DNA of 10,268 bases from Sphingomonadales bacterium. GTDB taxonomy: Bacteria > Pseudomonadota > Alphaproteobacteria > Sphingomonadales > Sphingomonadaceae. A program made the position numbers and the translations under genes. Below, piece by piece: positions 6,483 to 10,268 of this stretch; positions within the stretch are counted from its first letter, which is position 1, and every line of letters starts with the position of its first letter. Where the stretch lies: contig JANYCM010000319.1 in the NCBI GenBank assembly GCA_025360285.1, positions 1 to 10,268 of the forward strand, in the 5' to 3' direction. The notes under the pieces were generated by a model. It had not been told where the DNA came from. It saw only the letters and a list, made by a program, of their open reading frames with translations, and searched no databases.

Positions 6483-7538
6483 GTGGGCCAAGTCTTACAG
6501 ACAACTTTCGACATGGTTGATATTGCAGCCCCATTTTTTGACTCTCTCAAGTCGGGCTATGCCGAATTCGAAGACTGGTTTGGGCGAAAAGCTAAAGCCA
6601 AGGAAAGCTGTATCATAGTAGCCAACGACGCAGGTGTGAGAAGTGGATTTCTATACCTTAAAGTAGAAGATGGCAAAGTAGATGACGTTAATCCGCCGTT
6701 GCCTCCTGCGCGCCGTGTAAAAATTGGAACTTTAAAGGTTGATGCCCACGGAACTAAGCTCGGCGAGAGGTTTCTAAAGAAATCTTTTGATTACGCTATA
6801 TCAAATAAGTGCAAGGATATTTACGTAACGGTCTTTGATAAGCATCAAAAGCTTATTGAACAATTTGAAAGATATGGCTTCTCGAAAATCGCCAATAAAT
6901 CGACAATTAATGGCGTTGAGAATGTTATGATCAGGAGCCTTAAGACTTCTGGCTTTGGCGACGATGGCGGTTATCCAATGCTCGGTGTGGGGAAAAGTAA
7001 CTGGCTAGTTTCTATTTATCCAAAATGGCATACTAGACTTTTCCCCGACTCGATTTTGAAGACAGAGAACTATGATATTGTCAAAGACATATCACACACA
7101 AATAGTATTCAAAAAGTATATCTAGCCAGTATGAATGGCATGCAACAGATGAAGGCCGGCGATAACGTTCTGATCTACAGAACGGGTGATGGTGTAGGTG
7201 CTGCCGAATATAGGTTGGTCGTAACTTCGGTGTGTCGATTGAAAGAATATAAGAACATCAACGAATTTAAGACATGCGACGAATTCCGCGCTTACTGTGA
7301 ACCATATAGTGTTTTTACAATTGATGAATTGAATGATCTATACAAATCAAAAAAGTTTTTTCACGTAATCCGTTTCACTTACAACTTCGCACTTAATAAG
7401 AAAATAACTAGACATGATTTGATTGAAAAATTTGGGATCGATCGACAAGCTTATGCTGGGTTCATGAAGATAGGCGACAATCAAATGTTGAGTATATGCA
7501 AACAGGGTGGCGTTGATGAAGATTATTTTGTCAATTAA
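6483..7538 (+). CDS. GNAT acetyltransferase-like protein with C-terminal PUA-like (EVE/ASCH-type) domain
   Basis: A 351-residue two-domain protein; I do not recognise a characterised homologue. Residues about 10-155 read as a GNAT fold: a strand RRVKIGTLKVD (77-87), then the acetyl-CoA pyrophosphate-loop region HGTKLGERFL (89-98), a helix, the strand DIYVTVF (112-118) and the typical closing KLIEQFERYGF (123-133). The loop is degenerate: Gly94 is kept, but the earlier glycine of the Q/R-x-x-G-x-G/A pattern is Lys92, so activity is uncertain. Residues about 165-351 resemble a PUA-like domain: NWLVSIYP (173-180), MKAGDNVLIYRTGDG (223-237) and YRLVVTSVCRL (243-253). Such domains often bind RNA or modified bases. 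The gene is AT-rich, 34 bases after sdhA, and overlaps the ASCH gene. Domain calls are by eye. RNA or nucleoside acetylation is a hypothesis only. Confidence 0.65.
   Translation: MGQVLQTTFDMVDIAAPFFDSLKSGYAEFEDWFGRKAKAKESCIIVANDAGVRSGFLYLKVEDGKVDDVNPPLPPARRVKIGTLKVDAHGTKLGERFLKKSFDYAISNKCKDIYVTVFDKHQKLIEQFERYGFSKIANKSTINGVENVMIRSLKTSGFGDDGGYPMLGVGKSNWLVSIYPKWHTRLFPDSILKTENYDIVKDISHTNSIQKVYLASMNGMQQMKAGDNVLIYRTGDGVGAAEYRLVVTSVCRLKEYKNINEFKTCDEFRAYCEPYSVFTIDELNDLYKSKKFFHVIRFTYNFALNKKITRHDLIEKFGIDRQAYAGFMKIGDNQMLSICKQGGVDEDYFVN
7504..7510 (+). promoter_or_regulatory. Shine-Dalgarno for the ASCH gene, inside the upstream gene
   Basis: AGGGTGG ends five bases before the ATG at 7516. It decides this start over the GTG at 7507, which lies within the site itself. 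It is embedded in the last codons of the GNAT/PUA-like gene, so the two proteins are probably translated in a coupled way. Confidence 0.6.
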
Positions 7539-7908
7539 ACCGCGTTTCGCAGAAGAGATTTTTAGTGGGAGGAAGTCATTTGAATTCCGGCGAAGGGTTC
7601 CGAAAGAAAGATCAAGTTTGACTGCGTTGGTCTATTCCTCATCCCCTATAAAGTCTGTTGTTGGTGAGATATTTATTTCGGAAACTATCACCTTGCCTAT
7701 CAAGGATCTGTGGAAGAAGACCTCCCGGTCGGGCGGAGTTTCCAAAAATGAATTCTTTGACTATTTTTCTGGCTTAGAAGTCGGCAACGCTTTCGTTATC
7801 AAAAGCTACAACCTCCTTGAGCAGTCTTTGCCGCTGACCGATTTTCTCGCACACGGAAAGCCGCCTCAGTCGTACTGCTTTCTACCACCTTCAATTGACG
7901 CAGGTTAG
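7516..7908 (+). CDS. ASCH domain-containing protein
   Basis: A 130-residue protein that is essentially one ASCH (PUA-related) domain. The N-terminus MKIILSIKPRFAEEIFSGRK, followed by SFEFRR, carries the superfamily's G-x-K-x-x-E-x-R motif (Gly18, Lys20, Glu23, Arg25). It is followed by LVYSSSPIKSVVGEI (38-52) and a C-terminal PPQSYCFLPP (116-125). ASCH proteins are expected to bind RNA or nucleotides. E. coli YqfB is an ASCH N4-acetylcytidine amidohydrolase, and a Zymomonas ASCH protein has been reported as a ribonuclease. Lys20 aligns with the YqfB catalytic Lys21, but the YqfB Thr24 position is Glu23 here, so the same activity cannot be assumed. The gene overlaps the upstream gene by 23 bases and ends eight bases before sdhB. 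It is less AT-rich at its 3' end. Confidence 0.78.
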   Translation: MKIILSIKPRFAEEIFSGRKSFEFRRRVPKERSSLTALVYSSSPIKSVVGEIFISETITLPIKDLWKKTSRSGGVSKNEFFDYFSGLEVGNAFVIKSYNLLEQSLPLTDFLAHGKPPQSYCFLPPSIDAG

Positions 7909-7916
7909 GTATTCAA

Positions 7917-8702
7917 ATGGCCGAATTCTCTCTCCCCGCGAACAGCAAGATTTCCAGCGCTGGCAAGCGCTATCCAGCGCCGGCGGGCGCCAAGAACACC
8001 CGCGCCTTCAAAATCTATCGCTGGAACCCGGACGATGGCGCCAACCCGCGCTATGACACGTACGAGCTCGATCTCGACAGCACCGGCCCGATGGTTCTGG
8101 ATGCGCTGATCAAGATCAAGTCGGAGGTTGATTCGACGCTGACCTTCCGCCGGTCGTGCCGCGAGGGCATCTGCGGGTCGTGCTCGATGAACATCGATGG
8201 CACCAATACGCTCGCCTGCACCATGGCAATCGAGGACATCAAGGGCGAGGTGCGCATCACGCCGCTGCCGCATATGGAAGTCGTCAAGGACCTGGTCCCG
8301 GATTTCAAGCATTTCTACGCGCAATATGCCTCGATCAAACCCTGGTTGCAGACCGTCACCCCGGCGCCATCGGGCGAGGAACGCATCCAGTCTGTCGAGG
8401 ATCGCGCCAAGATCGACGGCTTGTACGAATGCATCCTGTGCGCCTGCTGCTCGACGGCGTGCCCCAGTTACTGGTGGAACAGTGACAAGTTCCTCGGCCC
8501 CGCCATCCTGCTCCAGGCCTATCGCTGGCTCGCCGACAGCCGCGATGAAATGACCGGCGAACGCCTCGACGCGCTGGAGGACCCATTCCGCCTCTATCGC
8601 TGCCACACGATCATGAACTGCGCCAATGTCTGCCCCAAGGGGTTGAACCCGGCCAAGGCGATCGCCGAAATCAAGATCATGATGGTCGAGCGAGCCGGCT
8701 AG
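7917..8702 (+). CDS. sdhB: Succinate dehydrogenase iron-sulfur subunit
   Basis: The 261-residue electron-transfer subunit of Complex II, linking the SdhA flavin to the quinone site. All cluster ligands are present: Cys81, Cys86, Cys89 and Cys101 for [2Fe-2S] (SCREGICGSCS, then LACTMA); Cys172, Cys175, Cys178 and Cys239 for [4Fe-4S]; Cys182, Cys229 and Cys235 for [3Fe-4S]. The last seven match the E. coli SdhB ligands with a constant offset of 23. An N-terminal extension of about 25 residues is usual in alphaproteobacteria. Composition returns to GC-rich immediately at its start. It is separated from the rest of the operon by the two-gene cassette, and its only Shine-Dalgarno-like bases (AGGTTAGGT, 7902-7910) overlap the ASCH stop codon, so its translation probably depends on that junction. 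Confidence 0.97.
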   Translation: MAEFSLPANSKISSAGKRYPAPAGAKNTRAFKIYRWNPDDGANPRYDTYELDLDSTGPMVLDALIKIKSEVDSTLTFRRSCREGICGSCSMNIDGTNTLACTMAIEDIKGEVRITPLPHMEVVKDLVPDFKHFYAQYASIKPWLQTVTPAPSGEERIQSVEDRAKIDGLYECILCACCSTACPSYWWNSDKFLGPAILLQAYRWLADSRDEMTGERLDALEDPFRLYRCHTIMNCANVCPKGLNPAKAIAEIKIMMVERAG

Positions 8703-8710
8703 CGATTGGA

Positions 8711-8733
8711 GCCTGAACGCAAAGCGTTCGGGC
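8711..8733. other. Hairpin after sdhB
   Basis: GCCTGAACGC-AAA-GCGTTCGGGC forms a 10-bp stem with one T-G wobble and a 3-base loop, beginning nine bases after the sdhB stop. No T-run follows on the plus strand, so it is more likely a 3'-end stabilising hairpin or part of a palindromic repeat than the terminator itself. Confidence 0.55.
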
Positions 8734-8770
8734 GAAATCGCGAGACTCGGCGAGCGATCGGCCGGCGGGG

Positions 8771-8791
8771 CGGCCGGGTCTTCCCCGGCCG
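8771..8791. other. GC-rich hairpin in the sdhB/methyltransferase gap
   Basis: CGGCCGGG-TCTTC-CCCGGCCG is a perfect 8-bp all-GC stem with a five-base loop. It is the middle one of three strong hairpins in this gap. Confidence 0.5.
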
Positions 8792-8807
8792 AACCCGTCC
8801 GACGTCA

Positions 8808-8833
8808 CGCTGCGGCTTTGCCGCAGCGCTTTT
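8808..8833 (+). terminator. Intrinsic terminator of the sdh operon
   Basis: CGCTGCGGC-TTT-GCCGCAGCG is a perfect 9-bp stem with a three-base loop, followed by C and TTTT (8830-8833). This is the best rho-independent terminator in the window. It lies 105 bases after sdhB and just before the convergent methyltransferase stop; the minus-strand transcript would read the same stem without a matching T-run. Confidence 0.65.
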
Positions 8834-8848
8834 CGCCCAACAGACCCA

Positions 8849-9490
8849 TCACTTCACCCGCGCCACCACAATCCCGTCCCACCCCTTGGCCCCGGCCAAT
8901 TGCAGCCCGGTTGCCTCCACCCGCGCATCGCCCTGCAACGCCGCAAACAGCGCCACCGTCCCCAAAGCCTTTTCGTCATCCCCCGGCGCCAGAATCGCCC
9001 CGCCGCGCACGACCTTGTCGACAATGATCAGCGCCCCCGGCCGCGCCAGCCGCACCGCCCAATCGAAATAGGCGGCATTGTTCTGCTTGTCGGCATCGAT
9101 GAACGCCATGTCATAGGGGCCGGCGAGACCCGGCAACACTGCCAGCGCTGCACCGCGATGCAGGGTCACCCGGTCCCCCACCCCGGCGGCGGCAAAATTG
9201 GCCGCGGCCACATCGGCATGGGCCGGATCAATCTCGATCGTGTCAAGCCGGCCGCTGCCCGCCAGTGCCCGCGCCAGCCAGATACCCGAATAACCGCCCA
9301 GCGTGCCGATTTCCAGAATCCGCCGCGCGCCGATCAACCGCGCCAGCAAATACAGGAATTTGCCCTGCAACGCCGACACGGCAATGGCCGGCAAGCCTGC
9401 CGCCTCGGCGCGTGCCAGCGCCGCCGTCAGCCCCGCATCATCGCCGCCGACATGCGCCGCCAGGAAATCGTCAACCGCGCTGAAATCCAT
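8849..9490 (-). CDS. Class I SAM-dependent O-methyltransferase (family 3, CCoAMT-like)
   Basis: A 213-residue soluble methyltransferase of the bivalent-metal O-methyltransferase family (PF01596), full length. The SAM-binding motif I is LEIGTLGGYSGIWLA (59-73), the acidic end of strand 2 is IEIDPAHAD (85-93), and the metal-site segment is MAFIDADKQNNAAYFDW (128-144). The second metal-site segment reads IIVDKVVRGG (155-164), where the family usually has V-D-N, so a metal-ligand asparagine appears replaced by Lys159. The acceptor substrate is unknown; relatives methylate catechols, caffeoyl-CoA and small phenolics. The ATG at 9490-9488 has a strong Shine-Dalgarno, AAAGGAG (9505-9499), eight bases upstream. 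It is convergent with sdhB and divergent from the thioesterase gene. Confidence 0.88.
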   Translation of the reverse strand: MDFSAVDDFLAAHVGGDDAGLTAALARAEAAGLPAIAVSALQGKFLYLLARLIGARRILEIGTLGGYSGIWLARALAGSGRLDTIEIDPAHADVAAANFAAAGVGDRVTLHRGAALAVLPGLAGPYDMAFIDADKQNNAAYFDWAVRLARPGALIIVDKVVRGGAILAPGDDEKALGTVALFAALQGDARVEATGLQLAGAKGWDGIVVARVK

Positions 9491-9503
9491 GGCCGTCGCT
9501 CCT

Positions 9504-9532
9504 TTGCCTGACTCGCATCACAACAATATAGG
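9504..9532 (+). promoter_or_regulatory. Candidate promoter for the thioesterase-zapE unit
   Basis: TTGCCT (9504-9509) and TATAGG (9527-9532) are spaced by 17 bases, each matching four of six sigma-70 consensus positions. They lie in the divergent gap and point toward the thioesterase gene. The -35 overlaps the Shine-Dalgarno of the divergent methyltransferase gene. By-eye match only. Confidence 0.35.
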
Positions 9533-9608
9533 TCCCCATCGTCGGCAAGCCTATTCGGCAGGGCGGGGGGGAGTTGCCGGGCGCGCTGCACCGCACTATC
9601 GCCATGCC

Positions 9609-10106
9609 ATGACACGCGAACATTTCACCGATGGTCCCAATGCCGGCTGGACGCGCTGGCGGCGCGATCCCGATGGGCGCTTTGCCTCGCTGCTCGGTGA
9701 TTTCTATTTTCGTCAGGCGGTTGGCGGCGGCGTTGACTGCCGGATGGAAACCGATCGCAAGCATTCCAATGGCCTGGGCTATATCCATGGCGGCTTCATC
9801 ATGTCGTTCATCGACATGGCGATGTTCGCCTTCATCTTCCGCCAGTTGGAAAATCACGCCGCCGTCACCCTGTCATGCGCCACGGATTTCCTGTCGGCCG
9901 GCATCGTCGGCAAGCCGATCGAGGCATCGGGAGAAATCCTGAAGGAAACCGGCAAGATGCTGTTCGTACGCGGGCTGGTCACCCAGGAAGGCGTCAACGT
10001 CGCGTCCTTCACTGGCACGATGCGCAAGATTGCGCGGCCGACGCGCTCGGCAGACGACGGCGCGGCGCAGCGACCAGGTCCAGTGGCCGGCACCCAGGTC
10101 GATTGA
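9609..10106 (+). CDS. PaaI-type hotdog-fold thioesterase
   Basis: A 165-residue hotdog-fold protein of the PaaI / 4-hydroxybenzoyl-CoA thioesterase-like family, expected to hydrolyse acyl- or aryl-CoA thioesters in the cytosol. The active-site signature is HSNGLGYIHGGFIMSFID (52-69): Asn54, His60-Gly61-Gly62 and Asp69. The characteristic long helix and later strands follow (VTLSCATDFLSAG 86-98, GEILKETGKMLFVRG, about 109-123). The substrate is not readable. The ATG at 9609 is chosen because homology starts there (TREHFTDGP). The open frame continues upstream without another ATG, GTG or TTG close by, and no clear Shine-Dalgarno is seen, so translation initiation may be weak or unusual. The C-terminal 20 residues are a low-complexity tail. 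zapE follows after four bases, suggesting an operon. Confidence 0.85.
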   Translation: MTREHFTDGPNAGWTRWRRDPDGRFASLLGDFYFRQAVGGGVDCRMETDRKHSNGLGYIHGGFIMSFIDMAMFAFIFRQLENHAAVTLSCATDFLSAGIVGKPIEASGEILKETGKMLFVRGLVTQEGVNVASFTGTMRKIARPTRSADDGAAQRPGPVAGTQVD

Positions 10107-10119
10107 CCTGATGCCCGGC
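10086..10119 (+). promoter_or_regulatory. Nested inverted repeats around the zapE start codon
   Basis: CAGGTC-GATT-GACCTG (10095-10100 / 10105-10110) is a perfect 6-bp stem ending at the base before the zapE ATG. An outer 5-bp stem GCCGG (10086-10090) / CCGGC (10115-10119) encloses it, leaving the ATG in a 4x4 internal loop. The thioesterase stop codon is within the inner loop and stem. In RNA this could couple zapE translation to ribosomes finishing the upstream gene. Confidence 0.35.
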
Positions 10120-10268
10120 GTGCGCGCCGCCTATGAGGCGCTGGTCGCCGCCGGTGAACTGCGCCCCGATACGGCGCAGGCGGCGGTGGCGGACCGGTTG
10201 CAGGCGCTGGCCGACGCGCTGGAAACCCCGCCGCCCGCGCCCGGCCTGTTCGCCCGGCTGCGCGGCGC
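10111..10268 (+). CDS. zapE: Cell division protein ZapE (AFG1-like ATPase), N-terminal fragment
   Basis: The first 52 codons of a gene cut by the right edge. The translation opens MPGVRAAYEALVAAGELRPD, then TAQAAVADRLQALADALE and LFARLRG. This matches the pattern of the ZapE/AFG1 N-terminus: a short helix ending in LV-x-x-G-x-L-x-x-D, a Q, a long Ala-rich helix, then a hydrophobic/Arg segment before the P-loop. The P-loop itself lies outside the window, so the call rests on this N-terminal pattern and on position. ZapE is an ATPase associated with the division ring in proteobacteria. The ATG follows the thioesterase stop by four bases; no independent Shine-Dalgarno is evident apart from AGGT/CCTG within the hairpin. 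Confidence 0.7.
   Translation, partial: MPGVRAAYEALVAAGELRPDTAQAAVADRLQALADALETPPPAPGLFARLRG

Larger units (their letters stand above)
6449..7916 (+). other. AT-rich two-gene cassette inserted between sdhA and sdhB
   Basis: From just after the sdhA stop to just before the sdhB start, composition and codon use change sharply. Hand counts of lines 6781-6840 and 7081-7140 give 18/60 and 19/60 G+C, against 44/60 for 5401-5460 in sdhA. Codons such as AGA, ATA, TTA and AAA, rare in the neighbours, are common here. The shift is strongest in the first gene and milder near 7680-7900. Two overlapping genes fill it, in the operon's orientation, with only 34 and 8 untranslated bases at the two edges. 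No transposase, integrase, terminal inverted repeat or convincing target duplication is visible, so the mode of insertion is unknown. Recent horizontal acquisition is inferred. Confidence 0.85.

Noticed and set aside
6449..7914. Target-site duplication flanking the cassette (GGAAATTC at 6449-6456 versus GGTATTC at 7908-7914)
   Set aside because: The two strings differ in length and bases, so the match is no better than chance in AT-rich DNA. No terminal inverted repeats or recombinase gene support transposition.
8706..9071. Plus-strand open frame after sdhB (121 codons)
   Set aside because: It runs through the hairpins and terminator and then opposite the methyltransferase gene, with Arg/Pro/Ser-rich composition and no Shine-Dalgarno.
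9511..9560. Minus-strand promoter for the methyltransferase (TTGCCG with TATATT)
   Set aside because: The spacing is only about 12 bases, too short for a sigma-70 promoter, and no better pair was seen.
9303..9608. Upstream in-frame extension of the thioesterase
   Set aside because: It lies opposite the methyltransferase gene and its promoter region and has no family similarity; homology begins at the ATG at 9609.

Overview
The window looks like a chromosomal segment of a high-GC alphaproteobacterium, most likely a sphingomonad (order Sphingomonadales). This is inferred from three things: the GC-rich coding style, an Hda-type DnaA homologue of the alphaproteobacterial kind, and an sdhC-D-A-B operon with a PaaI thioesterase and zapE nearby. 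No rRNA, tRNA, CRISPR array, transposase or integrase is visible.

Layout. (1) Positions 1-504, minus strand: the N-terminal 168 codons of purM (purine synthesis). (2) Divergent from it, positions 583-3778, plus strand: three tightly coupled genes encoding an exported DUF2066 protein with a Pro/Ala-rich repeat tail, an AI-2E/PerM-family membrane protein, and HdaA, a regulator of DnaA. Each junction overlaps by 4 bases. (3) Positions 3874-8702, plus strand: the succinate dehydrogenase operon sdhC-sdhD-sdhA-[insert]-sdhB. (4) Positions 8703-8848: a hairpin-rich intergenic stretch that includes a good intrinsic terminator for the sdh operon. (5) Positions 8849-9490, minus strand: an O-methyltransferase. 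(6) Positions 9609-10268, plus strand: a PaaI-type thioesterase followed by the start of zapE (AFG1-like ATPase), cut by the window edge.

The most unusual part is the roughly 1.45 kb insert between sdhA and sdhB (about 6450-7915). It is much more AT-rich than everything around it: hand counts of single 60-base lines give 18/60 and 19/60 G+C inside, against 44/60 in sdhA. It carries two overlapping same-strand genes. The first encodes a 351-residue protein with an N-terminal GNAT acetyltransferase-like domain and a C-terminal PUA-like (EVE/ASCH-type) domain. The second encodes a 130-residue stand-alone ASCH-domain protein. The cassette is packed so tightly that all four sdh genes stay in one orientation, and the region in front of sdhB overlaps the end of the ASCH gene. 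A GNAT-PUA-like protein paired with an ASCH protein suggests nucleic-acid or nucleoside acetylation and its recognition or reversal, or a toxin-antitoxin or defence-like accessory module. The biochemical role is not known from sequence alone.

How the genes work together: SdhCDAB is respiratory Complex II. HdaA links DNA replication to DnaA inactivation. ZapE is linked to cell division. The insert is a passenger that would be transcribed with the sdh operon.
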